This document shows, piece by piece, positions 55,110 through 64,000 of a DNA stretch of 64,000 nucleotides (the first letter of the stretch is position 1; the number at the start of each line of letters is the position of its first letter). The stretch lies in contig JAVIAB010000159.1 of the NCBI GenBank assembly GCA_032433765.1, positions 61,706,810 to 61,770,809 of the forward strand, read 5' to 3'. The notes under the pieces are model-generated. The model did no database searches and was not told the DNA's origin. It worked only from the letters and a program-made list of their open reading frames with translations. The stretch comes from Megaustenia siamemsis (taxonomy: Eukaryota > Mollusca > Gastropoda > Stylommatophora > Ariophantidae). A program made the position numbers and the translations under genes.

Positions 55110-55520
55110 AGCCATACTCACATGAGGATTATAATGAGTTTCTACTTCGCTTTCCCCTTCTTTTTTTTAATTCCTCATTTACTTTTCACGTGTCTAGAAG
55201 ATGTATATTTTCCGGTCTTTTGCTCTTCTATTGGCAACGTCTGCTGTTATGTTTTCTAGTGTTAGTATTTTATTTCTTCAATCCTTTCTTTTCCGTGGTC
55301 GACCTTTGGCCCTAGTGCTCTCGCAACATTTACTAAAGGTTCGTTGTGTTTTGGTCTTTCTGTTTTACTAGACGGCCAAAACCTTTTATCTGTTGTTTCT
55401 TTATATTCAATGGCAGAAATAATTCCTACCTTTTTTCTTAGTTCTTCAATTCTCATCTTATCTCTTAGGTTGTTTCCTGTCATTTGTTTAAAACATGTAA
55501 TCTCGGGATCTGTTTATTTT
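55110..55520 (-). pseudogene. LINE L4 C-terminal region
   Basis: Minus-strand text: RDPEITCFKQMTGNNLRDKM, RIEELRKKVGIISAIEY, then in another frame IKKQQIKGFGRLVKQK. This is the 'ridge' region following the RT thumb in many LINEs. Upstream LINE text resumes at 55770-55985 after about 230 bases of unrelated DNA. Confidence 0.65.
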
Positions 55521-55769
55521 TATTTTCGCAAGGTGAGTACCAATTTTTATATTAAACATATTTTTTTTTTCAAAAAAATGCAAATATTAATTGCTTAAAT
55601 TCGTATCCTTCAATTTTTTTTCTCCAAAATATTGTTTCTAATTATGAATCTGTGTCCTTTTCCCTTCAATTTGATGCCTAATTTATGTGTCTATGACTTG
55701 TTATAGTGAAAATATGTAAGATTTAGTGAAAGAAGTCTTTTTCAGGAAAAATAACTATTGCAAAACAGT
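55521..55769. other. AT-rich insert within LINE L4
   Basis: About 230-250 bases of AT-rich DNA separate two collinear parts of the same LINE. No insert ends or duplications are recognised. Confidence 0.4.
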
Positions 55770-55985
55770 AGTGACTGGGTAGAAAAACTACGGTCATTAG
55801 GAGTTAAGTCTAGTGTAGATGACTGGCATCCGCAGCACAACTTTAGGATGAAGACTGTCTTGTAGAGTGCCCGTTTTGCCTCTAGTGTTATTTCCTTCCT
55901 AGACAGCGATGGTGACTAAAGTCTGATGATTTGACATGTTTTCTTGAATCTTGAGTCTATTTCTGCTACATAGGAATTGTTGTCT
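55770..55985 (-). pseudogene. LINE L4 post-palm region
   Basis: Minus-strand text: GSLVTDNNSYVAEIDSRFKK, SRKEITLEAKRALYKTVF and ILKLCCGCQS, with one stop. It corresponds to the (F/Y)KYLGS...L..YGC segment of LINEs. Its LGSLVTDNN codons are the unit of satellite M. Confidence 0.7.
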
Positions 55986-56265
55986 GTCACTAGGCTTCCT
56001 AGTTGTTGTCTGTCACTAGGCTTCCTAGTTGTTGTCTGTCACTAGGCTTCCTAGTTGTTGTCTGTCACTAGCTTCCTAGTTGTAGTCTGTCACTAGGCTT
56101 CCTAGTTGTTGTCTGTCACTAGGCTTCCTAGTTGTTGTCTGTCACTAGGCTTCCTAGTTGTTGTATGTCACTAGGCTTCCTAGTTGTTGTCTGTCACTAG
56201 GCTTCCTAGTTGTTGTCTGTCACTAGGCTTCCTAGTTGTTGTCTGTCACTAGGCTTCCTTAATAT
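55975..56265. repeat. Minisatellite M, 26-bp unit, about 11 copies, derived from LINE L4 codons
   Basis: Plus-strand unit 'gttgttgtctgtcactaggc', 'ttccta'. On the minus strand it reads LGSLVTDNN, the LINE segment at this point. The LINE continues on both sides: 'aattcctatgtagcagaaat' downstream (minus strand) and a diverged 'acatattaaggaagcctagt' upstream. Copies are nearly identical apart from a one-base loss at 56070 and a change at 56164. Confidence 0.9.
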
Positions 56266-56435
56266 GTAACTCTTTTCGGACGGAAGTTTTGTTTATCGAT
56301 GCAATGGAATAGATTTCAAAGATACAATTTTTCATGGTTTGAAGAATCAGTCTCCATATTTTTATAACATATTATATATTAATTTTTAGACAATTGAACA
56401 GGCTATTAGATTTCACCAATACCAAGATGATACAT
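56266..56435. other. Unassigned spacer
   Basis: Probably decayed upstream LINE L4 sequence; not readable as protein. Confidence 0.3.
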
Positions 56436-57107
56436 CATCATGTGCCATACCGGTTGGCATAGGTGATCATGTCCCTCCACAATCTTCTATCTACAGTGCA
56501 TCGTATCAGTTCTGTTGTTGACTGTTTGCCATAACACCAAGCTATCCAGTATTTTCTCTCTTTGTCGCCCGCGATCTCTCTTTCCTTTTATTTTGCCAAT
56601 TGTAACCAAGTATTCCAACTGTCCTCTTCTCATGATGTGCCCGAAAAATTTTGATTGCTTCTTTCTGATGTTTTTTAAGAGCTCCCTTTTTGTGTTGGCC
56701 TCTTTGAGAACTTCCTCATTGGTCTTTTTAGCTGCCCAGGGAACTTTCAACATTCTTCTGAGAAATCCCATCTCTGTGGCCTCCAATCGTCTTTTCATTT
56801 GTTTGTCCACTGTCCATGATTCGCTTCCATAGGTCAGAATTGGTTCTATATAGCACCGATGAACTCTCTTTCTCATTTGTATTGACATAGATTTGTTGCA
56901 TAAGATATTTTTCATTTTCTGAAATGCTATTTTGACCTTAGCTATTCTGCTTTTTATTTCTGTGGTGCACCTCCCATCTGATGTTATTATTGTGCCCAAG
57001 TATTTGAAACGTTGCACTTGTTTCAGATTTGTCTCGTTTATTTTTATGCTGCATGATGGTGGTGATTGTTTCTTCGATATGACCATTACTTCTGAAAGAT
57101 GATACAA
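56436..57107 (-). pseudogene. LINE L1 (GAT-tailed) 3' region, open for 206 codons
   Basis: A single minus-strand frame (56487-57107) reads QRFKYLGTIITSDGRC, IAFQKMKNILCNKSMSIQMR, YIEPILTYGSESWTVDKQMK, RRMLKVPWAAKKTNEEVLKE, KFFGHIMRRGQLEYLVTIGK and KGKRDRGRQREKILDSLV. It is the C-terminal third of a LINE RT protein: the palm with (F/Y)ADD is missing, so it is 5'-truncated. The tail (minus strand) ends 'atgatgatgtatcatc'. It is the best preserved copy of this family here. Confidence 0.75.
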
Positions 57108-57129
57108 GACATGTAAAAAAGAATAAGGA

Positions 57130-57300
57130 TTGATGACGGTTCACACTTATCAAAATACGAGTGTCGCCCTATGCGACAAAACGTACTAAATGAGTTAAAT
57201 ACCTCCACTTGTTGTAATTGTCTGCCAGCCATCGTCATGTTAATGTACAGTTTTTCTTTTGCGATATTCATTACTTCTGTCTTATTTGTGATTCTTTCGC
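57130..57300 (-). pseudogene. Short LINE fragment, RT thumb region
   Basis: Minus-strand text ITNKTEVMNIAKEKLYINMT and GRQLQQVEVFN corresponds to the 'KT.VM...', 'G..L.QV..F.YLG' region of LINEs. It is directly upstream of the L1 fragment at 56436-57107, but of a different family by sequence, so it is either a separate insertion or a recombinant. Confidence 0.5.
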
Positions 57301-57611
57301 TCCATGTTGTACTGAGTGTCTGTGATGTTACGTCTATTTAAATGGCCTCTTAAAGTTCGTTTAATTGAGACAAAGACATGACAATCAGTGACCTTGTTTG
57401 AGTTGAGTATGAGTTTGAGTTTCTTTTCTTCCCGACCAGTGTTTGGTCTCTGGTCTGGCGCCTAAACCCCCTCCCCCTTTTTATTCTTCTTTGTCTCTTT
57501 TGTTTCCCACGATACTTGTTAACCTTCTTCCGGGACACGTGGATTCCTGTCTATGTGGTCATTCTTTCATTTCGTTCCCGGCTGTCAGACAAGTCATTTA
57601 AGCTAAGTGTT
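57301..57611. other. Unassigned stretch before LINE L6
   Basis: No coding or element signal is accepted. The 'tctggcgcctaaa' near 57458 resembles a tRNA-Lys primer binding site only superficially. Confidence 0.4.
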
Positions 57612-57655
57612 ACTATTTTATATATATATATATATATAATATATATATATTCTAT
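57612..57655. repeat. (AT)n microsatellite at the 5' edge of LINE L6
   Basis: AT dinucleotides immediately upstream of the LINE coding text. The frame remains open through it, which makes the open frame look about 48 codons longer than the LINE part. Confidence 0.9.
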
Positions 57656-57659
57656 ACTA

Positions 57660-59630
57660 ATGACAGCAGCAGAAGCAAGTGCTGGACTGAAGAAAATGGA
57701 AAAACGAGCTTGGATCTCAGACACCACGTGGAAATACATCAAAGAAAGAAGAGAAGCGAAGAGAGCCATGACTAATGTAAAGACAGATCTTGGAAAGGTT
57801 CTGGCAAAAGCAACATACAAAGAATTAGACAACAAAGTGAAAAGTTCAGCAAGAAGAGATACAAGAGCTTATTTAGACAACTTGGCAGAGAAAGCAGAGA
57901 CAGCTGCAATTACAGGAGACAGCAGAACTCTTTATACTGTACAAAAGATGCTGACAAACACCTATACATCCAGTGGAACACCAATTCTAGACAAATCTGG
58001 ATTAATGCTAACAACAAGCGCAGACATAAAAGCCCGTTGGGCGGAACACTTCAAAGAAATTCTTAACCGTCCACTACCCCACAGTTTAATAGATTTTGAA
58101 GCTGAAACACCAGCAGCAGAATTAGATGTAAATTTAGATGACTTCACCTTGAGTGAAATAGAAACCACCTTAAAGCTTATGACCAATAACAAGGCTGCTG
58201 GAGATGATAAGTTAACAGCTGAGATCCTCAAGGCAATTGATAGCCATAATCTAATACATCTCCAAAAAATGTTCAACATCATTTGGAAAACAGAGAAGAC
58301 GCCTCATAAATGGAAAAAAGGAATCATTGTTAAGATCCCAAAAAAGGGCAATCTTAGAGATTGTAACAACTGGAGAGGCGTGACACTTTTGTCAGTTGCC
58401 TCAAAGTTATTCTGCAAAATCATCCTAAATAGAATAAAGGATTCAAAAGATACAGTAATGCGTGAAGAACAGGCTGGGTTTAGAAAAGGGAGAAGCTGTC
58501 TTGACCACATTTTCACTCTACGACTTATATTGGAGGAACACATTGAAAAGCAAAAACCTTTTGTACTTAACTTCATCGACTTCAAAAAAGCATTTGACAG
58601 TATTCATAGAGATTCTTTGTGGAAAATTCTGAAGCAATATGGCTTACCATAAAAAATCATAAATATTATTAAAGACATGTATGATGGTTACACATGCGCA
58701 TTTCGAACAGAGGAAGGACTGAGCGAATGTTTCCCAATAGAAACTGGGGTTAAACAAGGATGTATTTTATCGCCCTTGTTATTTGGAATTGTTATGGACT
58801 TCATAATGAAGAAATGCTGCACTGGTAATAAAGGAATCGAATGGATACAAGGAGACCATTTGGAGGACCTCGACTTTGCTGATGACATAGTTCTCATCAG
58901 CAGTCAGATAAAAACGAAAAACACAAATGAACTATCATCAATAGCCAGTAAAATTGGGCTTGAGGTCAATCATGAAAAGACTAAAGTCATGAAAAGTTTA
59001 ATTCCAACAAGTGACAAAATATACATGGAAAACAAACCAGTAGAAGAGATCAATCACTTTATCTATCTTGGAAGTCACATTGATCGAGAAGGGGATACGA
59101 GCAAAGAAATTAGAATCAGAATAGCTAAAGCAGCAATGTCTTTCAGAAGCCTTGAAAAGTTGTGGGAATCAAAACTCATTAGCACAAACACAAAACTTAG
59201 GCTATTCAAATCAAATGTACTATCAAACCTTACGTATGCGTGTGAAAGCTGGAAAACAACAAGAGATATAGAAACAAAGTTGAACGCATTCGAAAATAAA
59301 TGTCTAAGGAAAATACTTGGTATAGCATGGAACGAATTCAAAACAAACGAGGAAATTAGAGAAATCGCCAATCAACCACTAATATCTTCAGTAATAAAGA
59401 AAAGACGATGGTCATACGTTGGACATGTGATGAGAAGAGATAATAATCGAATAGCAAAGCAAGCCCTCATATGGGAAACAACAGGTAAAAGAAAAAGAGG
59501 AAGACCCAGGGAGACACTGAGAAGAACATTGATGAGAGAGGCAAGAGCAGCAGGAGTCGGCTCCCTCAATGAGATAGAACTGCTTGCACATAACAGAGAC
59601 AGATGGCGAGATTTGATAAAATATCTTTAA
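57660..59630 (+). pseudogene. LINE L6 reverse transcriptase protein, one in-frame stop, 5'-truncated
   Basis: A 656-codon stretch in one frame from ATG 57660 to TAA 59628-59630, broken only by TAA at 58650-58652. RT motifs: NNWRGVTLLS, EEQAGFRKGRSCLDH, FIDFKKAFDS (motif A), GVKQGCILSPLLF (motif B), DLDFADDIVLIS (motif C, catalytic aspartates intact), then YLGSHIDREGD and, at the C-terminus, RRWSYVGHVMRRDNNRI and GKRKRGRPRETLRRTL. The usual N-terminal endonuclease domain is absent. The clade is probably in the RTE/Nimb/I range and cannot be fixed without a tree. The element ends about 100 bases on, at an (ATAG)n tail. A single stop and otherwise intact motifs indicate a fairly recent insertion. 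Confidence 0.9.
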
Positions 59631-59735
59631 AAGAAACTGCTAGAACAAAAATTCATATAGGAGAAGGTGTATCTTGGTTTACGCCCTATGGGCCGGTTAC
59701 GGCTCGAAAGGTCAATAGATAGATAGATATATATT
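59631..59735 (+). mobile_element. LINE L6 3' untranslated region and (ATAG)n tail
   Basis: It contains 'acgccctatgggccggttac' and 'ggctcgaaaggtcaatagat' followed by ATAG repeats. A related sequence on the minus strand at 63755-63805 ('gccctatgtgccgtctgggc', 'tcggaaggacaatggataga') marks another tail of this or a sister family. Confidence 0.7.
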
Positions 59736-60010
59736 CTCCTATCCTTTCTATTTATACATCTACTACTATCCTACCTACCCTCATGCAGCTTTCTTCTTTT
59801 TTTCATTTTTCTACATCCTACTTCCTTCTTTTCTGTCCACCTCCTCTTTCTTATGATCATGTAGTTATAGATAATTGTGTTTCACCGTTTGCTTTCGTTG
59901 TCCTTGTATTCTGAAGAAGGCCACAGGCCGAAACGTCAGTATTGTGTTGTGTTCCTCCCTTGTAAAGCTGTCTTCATACCTTGGAGTGTCTAACACTCCC
60001 CACCACTGGT
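59736..60010 (+). mobile_element. Probable PLE terminal fragment, second family
   Basis: Pyrimidine-rich DNA leading into a hammerhead-like block, then 'gtgttcctcccttgtaaagc'. The layout resembles PLE termini, but no PLE coding text is next to it. Confidence 0.35.
59906..59942 (+). ncRNA. Hammerhead-ribozyme-like motif with paired stems I and II
   Basis: Order: gtatt (stem I), CTGAAGA, AGGCC-ACA-GGCC (stem II, 4 bp), GAAAC, GTC, agtat (stem I, pairs with gtatt including two G-U pairs). Core position 7 is A in place of U; that position is known to tolerate variation. Stem III is only the AC/GU step, as in the dimer-acting hammerheads of PLEs. An extra A lies before stem II. Confidence 0.5.
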
Positions 60011-60126
60011 TCCCCAGTGACCTAACATGCATTGTTTATTTAAATTAATATTATACTTCCTGCCGTATAAGATTGAGGAAACTTCAGAGTGAGGGGTCTA
60101 GTTTATCCCATCTAACGAACGTTAAA
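60011..60126. other. Unassigned spacer
   Basis: Nothing recognised. Confidence 0.4.
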
Positions 60127-60285
60127 TAATAAGTAAAAGTAAATTAAAGAGCCTCTGTGAGGCCAAGTAGCGTATAGGGAATATGGTGTTAGTGACCATA
60201 ACTTTTGCAGATCTTCAGCACATGAATTTTGGAGTAATGTGGTCAGTATTACGCCCGTGCCGCTTTACATTCCCAGAAAATAAAT
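60127..60285 (-). mobile_element. SINE A, 5'-truncated
   Basis: On the minus strand it contains 'gtaaagcggcacgggcgtaa', 'ttcatgtgctgaagatctgc' and 'ccctatacgctacttggcc', which matches the 3' two thirds of SINE A at 21590-21730. The tRNA head is missing. Confidence 0.75.
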
Positions 60286-60649
60286 ATATGAATAAGCCAT
60301 CACAAATTGAATGTGTGTAGATGTCACAGGTCAATGCTGTAAACGCAGAGTGTGAGGGGACAGGAAACAAGCATCAGAAGGACGTACAGACAAGAAGAAC
60401 ATACTTAATCCAGCTCTTGATTTCATAGCATCCTAGTGGGTTATCATAGAACTGAAAAGAGGCTTTCATTTCTTTATGAAATTATATGATCGCTTTCAGT
60501 AGACAGGATGGAAAACAAATGTCTTATAGAACTGTATAGAATCATGTTCTACCCAGGAATCAAATTCATTTGTGAAGTTAACAAAAACAACGAAAAGTGG
60601 TTTGCCCTGCTCCCTTCATTTTCTCTGGATTTGTCGAAAGTAGTTTCTC
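60286..60649. other. Unassigned stretch
   Basis: No gene recognised. An open frame of 88 codons at 60508-60774 (MENKCLIELYRIMF and onward) runs into the 26-bp satellite and has no recognisable motif. Confidence 0.4.
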
Positions 60650-61545
60650 CTTTTTGCTGGATGTTGCAATATTGTATTCTTTTTAGATGTTGTAATGTTA
60701 TCTTCATGTTGGATGGACTAACAGTGTTTTATTTGGATGGTCTAATGCTATTTTTTTGTTGTTGGATGGTCTAATATTATCTTCCTCTTGGATAGTTTAA
60801 TTGTATCTTCTTTTGGATGTTCTAATACTATCTTCTTGTTGGATGGTCTAATAGTATCTTCTTGTTGGATGGTCAAATATTATCTTCTTCTTGGATAGTC
60901 TAATTGTATCTTCTTGTTGGATGGTCTAATATTATCTTCTTCTTGGATAGTCTAATACTATCTTCTTGTTGGATGGTCTAATGTTATCTTCTTGTTGGAT
61001 GGTCTAATATTATCTTCTTGTTGGATGGTCTAATACTATCTTCTTGTTGGATGGTCTAATGTTATCTTCTTGTTGGATGGTCTAATATTATCTTCTTGTT
61101 GGATGTTCTAATATTATTTTCTTCTTCTTGGATAGTCTAATTGTATCTTCTTTTTGGATGTTCTAATACTATCTTCTTGTTGGATGGTCTAATATTATCT
61201 TCTTGTTGGATGGTCTAATATTATCTTCTCTTGGATAGTCTAATACTATCTTCTTGTTGGATGGTCTAATACTATCTTCTTGTTGGATGGTCTAATACTA
61301 TCTTCTTGTTGGATGGTCTAATATTATCTTCTTGTTGGATGTTCTAATATTATCTTCTTGTTGGATGTTCTAATATTATCTTCTTGTTGGATGTTCTAAT
61401 ATTATCTTCTTGTTGGATGGTCTAATATTATCTTCTTGTTGGATGGTCTAATATTATCTTCTTGTTGGATGTTCTAATACTATCTTCTTTTTGGATGTTT
61501 TAATATTATTTTATTGTTGGATGTTCTAATATTATCGTCTTGCGG
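60650..61545. repeat. Minisatellite N, 26-bp unit, about 34 copies
   Basis: Unit 'ttctaatattatcttcttgt', 'tggatg', with 'ggtctaat' and 'atagtctaat' variants. No parent element recognised. Confidence 0.9.
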
Positions 61546-62114
61546 AATTGCCCATGTCCATTGCCTCCATAGTAATTTTTGTTCTTATATAGTCCTACAA
61601 TATCCAATTACACAAACATTTTATGATTCTTAGTTTGAGATGTATCATCATGAGCCTCTCTGGCTAAGTTGTAGCAAAAGTTTTCGCTCACACTGTCAAT
61701 GAGTTGTTCTTTTCACATAAATTTTTTCCAGCATTTTCATGAACCTCCACTATTGATCTTTTTTGACTGAATTAAAATTCATGTGATATTATAACTTTTA
61801 CTGTATGATCCATATGAACCTTTTTGTAAATAAATTAAATTTTTCATTAGTTTTTACTATGCAGTAGATAAGGTTACCAAGTCAAGTCGGGTAATTTTAC
61901 ATGCTACTGTATGCAATAAACAGTATAACCTGAGGCTGTCCTGCTGTATTGCAGGTATGCTCGAGAGAGTGAAAGGTTAAATGAGGGTATTTAGAAGTAA
62001 AACAACCCCACTGCTTTGTGGGTGAGACTGTTTAGTCGAGGGCTAGCGGAGCCAACCGTAAACAAACCGACGGAAGGCAACATAAAACCACCGTCGTAAC
62101 TTCTTTGTACAATC
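61546..62114. other. Unassigned stretch
   Basis: AT-rich, then more balanced from 61930. No gene recognised up to the small frame at 62115. Confidence 0.4.
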
Positions 62115-62237
62115 ATGAATCGCCACAATAATATAAATAACGACAACAACATTAAGAGGGATTCCAATGGAAAACCCTCGTTCGGTAGGGACATCATGTG
62201 CTACAGGGGATACCCAATCGTCATCAAGCTACTGTAA
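62115..62237 (+). CDS. Small open frame of 40 codons, unassigned
   Basis: ATG at 62115, TAA at 62235-62237. Text MNRHNNINNDNNIKRDSNGK, then a PSFGRDIMCYRGYP-type stretch. It is Asn-rich at the start and compositionally plausible at the end. It could be the 5' end of a LINE or host coding sequence. There is no motif, and it is too short to judge. Confidence 0.15.
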   Translation: MNRHNNINNDNNIKRDSNGKPSFGRDIMCYRGYPIVIKLL

Positions 62238-62269
62238 GCAAAATAATGGGAAAGCACATATAAAAAATG

Positions 62270-62383
62270 CCAGACAGCTTAAGAGAATGGCTTGACAGAA
62301 AGTCAACAAAAGAAAGGATAAATAACTATCGAGGTCGAAAATTGTGGAGAGACATGATCATCTACGCCAGCAGGCACGGTGCC

Positions 62384-62400
<17 letters not shown>
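62270..62400 (+). pseudogene. LINE L1 terminal tail
   Basis: 'gacagcttaagagaatggct' to 'cacggtgcctgatgatgatg' matches 20745-20870 closely. It is followed by a long (GAT)n run. Confidence 0.75.

Positions 62401-62433
<33 letters not shown>
62383..62433. repeat. (GAT)n microsatellite, LINE tail
   Basis: A run of about 16 GAT repeats directly continues the LINE tail; it is longer than the tails of the other copies. Confidence 0.9.
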
Positions 62434-62439
62434 GAGTTA

Positions 62440-62850
62440 TTGAGTTATTAGTGGCGGGTCATCATCATTGGAAGTCGATCTGTCTATCTGTTCTAGCACC
62501 GAGGGATCTTTGTGGTTCTTACTGTTTCATAGAGATGCAGGCTCAAGTGATGAAATAGCGCCATTGTGGAAAGTTATTGAGTGATTGAGTTAATTGCATG
62601 TCATCATCATTGCAATCCGAACATGACCATGGGTGCTCAGATCCCCTACTCAGCAAGTTTCGCAGTGTCCAGCGACTGACGACTCCAGTTCTGTGTTGGT
62701 TGATTAGTCTTGTTACACGCCCACTAAGTTTCTCGTTTCTGTCTGTGCCTATCTTAACTCCCATCTTTTGCATCCGAAGGAGTGACGTGTACACGTGGTT
62801 ATCGAAGTCCTGTGTCCTTCCCACTTTCCGGGAAAGTAAAAGGTAGTCGG
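62440..62850 (-). pseudogene. RNase H-type LINE (L7) C-terminal end and 3' tail, minus strand
   Basis: Minus-strand open frame (62543-62824): MGRTQDFDNHVYTSLLRMQK, RVTRLINQHRTGVVSRWTLR and EHPWSCSDCNDDD. This is the region that follows the RNase H domain in the plus-strand copy at 63076-63690, where it reads RTGVVSRWTLRELLRRGSEH. The tail at 62575-62480 contains the single-copy parent of satellite C. Confidence 0.7.
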
Positions 62851-62854
62851 GGGC

Positions 62855-63075
62855 CTCGTTGATGAGAAAACCACTGGGGTTGGCTCGTGACCTTCGGATA
62901 ACCCGTGTTCGATTCCCACTGGAAGCGCTGTGAGTTGTACTCGTTGTTGAAAAAAAAAATACTCCCGCGGTCGATCAAGATGCTGGCAAGAAATGGATAT
63001 CAGGATAGTATCTGGGAAAGTGAGTAATGCCTACACGTTTTGTTAGTTTCGATGCTTGAGTCGACACTATCCAGA
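62855..63075 (+). mobile_element. SINE B, interrupted by an RNase H LINE fragment
   Basis: Starts 'ggggcctcgttgatgagaaa', carries the B box 'gtgttcgattccc' and 'ggatatcaggatagtatctg', and stops at 'actatccagaagtctca', where the intact copy (5680-5995) would continue. The remaining SINE tail is found at 63694-63760. Confidence 0.65.
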
Positions 63076-63693
63076 AGTCTCAGAACCAGCAGGCAGAATA
63101 GCCAAGGAAGACAGTGGTGCATACGTCGTGATCACGAGTAGCATGGCAATGGAGGTGATGACAGTGACCAAGGCATTCAAATGGTTAGAGTCACAAACTA
63201 CACCCACGCATGTATACTGAGTGATTCGATGAGCATGATAAAAAAAAAAGTGGAGGCGGGCTTTGTACGCATGCAATGGGTAGAGTCGTTGCAGAAATCC
63301 AAAATACGTAAGGTCACCTTTGTCTATATCCCTGGACATGCGGGAGTACGGGGAAATGAGAGAGCGGACAGGTTGGCTAGCTGTGCTGTCGTTGAGGACG
63401 GGCAACCGATGGATCGGGCGGACATCATCAATGCCCTTCGAGATGTTGGAAGAGCACAGGACTTCGACAAACACAGATCAACGTCACTTATTCGGATGAT
63501 GGAAATGGGAGTTAAGATGGGCACAGCCAGAAATGAGAAACTTGGTGGCCGTGCAAGAAGACTTATCAACCAACATAGAACTGGAGTCGTTAGTCGCTGG
63601 ACACTGAGGGAATTGCTGAGGAGGGGATCTGAGCACCTATGGACATGTTCGGAGTGCAATTATGATGACCCGCAAATAACTCAATATCTCAAT
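63076..63693 (+). pseudogene. LINE L7 RNase H domain and C-terminus
   Basis: Plus-strand text: DSGAYVVITSSMAMEVMTVT (catalytic Glu in AME) and AFKWLESQTT, then after a frameshift in an A run near 63240 ILSDSMSMIKK (Asp), VTFVYIPGHAGVRGNERADR (His/Asp block) and RTGVVSRWTLRELLRRGSEH, ending WTCSECN. RNase H removes RNA from the cDNA hybrid in some LINEs. The first catalytic Asp block (TDGS) is missing, so the domain is incomplete. The open frame 63181-63702 begins in mid-domain. Confidence 0.8.
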
Positions 63694-63760
63694 TATGGAT
63701 AGATGGCCGAGCACATATGGGTGAAAACTCGTATGCTAAGACGCTGATTCAAGTCTAGTC
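63694..63760 (+). mobile_element. SINE B 3' tail
   Basis: 'gatggccgagcacatatggg', 'tgaaaactcgtatgctaaga' and 'cgctgattcaagtct' match the end of the intact SINE B, minus strand of 5690-5745. Confidence 0.75.
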
Positions 63761-64000
63761 TATCTATCTATCCATTGTCCTTCCGAGCCCAGACGGCACA
63801 TAGGGCAGAACCACAATCTCAAAAACAGAAACATTGCATGCCAAAGTGGCATCTATTGCAGAGATCACTGCTTCTAAAATATATGACGCTGTTTCCATAA
63901 CAATACTTTTTACAATGACAGCTTGTCAAGCCATCGATCAAGCTCCTTAGTCGCCTCTTACAACATGCCTGGAAGGTCACAGTATCACTATTCTTTACTC
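63761..64000 (-). mobile_element. LINE tail with (ATAG)n end, minus strand, continues past the window
   Basis: Minus strand: 'gccctatgtgccgtctgggc' and 'tcggaaggacaatggataga' with ATAG repeats (plus-strand 'ctatctatctatc'), as at the end of LINE L6. Further in, the motif 'gttgtaagaggcgactaagg' is present; I do not know the element it belongs to. Confidence 0.45.

Noticed and set aside
57440..57475. Possible LTR retrotransposon primer binding site (TGGCGCC)
   Set aside because: No LTR end, no polypurine tract and no gag/pol text nearby; a 7-base match is not enough.

Overview
The window looks like a repeat-rich, AT-rich mollusc genome, most likely a gastropod. The main evidence is the one convincing host gene: a seven-transmembrane receptor of the GRL101 kind (LDL-receptor class A modules, leucine-rich repeats and a rhodopsin-type domain, a combination first described from a pond snail), here with a C-type lectin domain as well. 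The rest is eukaryotic mobile DNA (LINEs, Penelope-like elements, tRNA-derived SINEs, one Tigger/pogo transposon) and tandem repeats. Nothing resembles a bacterial operon, CRISPR array or virus. The genus cannot be fixed from the sequence.

Layout. 1-310: end of a Penelope-like element (PLE). 940-1745 and 2385-3645: two minisatellites (36 bp and about 40 bp). 3780-6183: decayed Jockey-type LINE on the minus strand, split by a SINE with a 12-bp target duplication. 6722-10452: terminal exon of the receptor, minus strand; its first exon or exons are not identified. 10835-12040: LINE tail blown up into a 43-bp satellite. 12306-14560: three more satellites. 14575-24150: nested LINE and SINE debris, a PLE terminal fragment and two satellites grown out of LINE coding sequence. 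25135-49190: a macrosatellite of about 24 kb built from a 27-bp unit and a repeating 1.1-kb spacer, giving units of about 3.4-3.5 kb, interrupted by a truncated Tigger element at 47016-48371. 49285-57300: LINE pieces, a 53-bp satellite, a rearranged PLE with reverse-transcriptase and GIY-YIG remnants, and a 26-bp satellite grown from a LINE. 57660-59735: the best preserved LINE, with one in-frame stop. 59736-64000: PLE end with the best hammerhead-like motif, SINE pieces, a 26-bp satellite and LINE RNase H fragments.

Two patterns stand out. First, at least four unrelated minisatellites (10856-11970, 17505-19800, 23615-24145, 55975-56265) are tandem amplifications of short pieces of LINE sequence, still flanked by the parent LINE. 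Second, the macrosatellite shows mosaic similarity between its units, pointing to recent unequal exchange or conversion. Roughly half of the window is tandem repeat. Most long open frames in it are by-products of repeat periods that are multiples of three or lack stop codons, and they are not annotated as genes. All identifications come from reading the sequence and translations; no database search was run.
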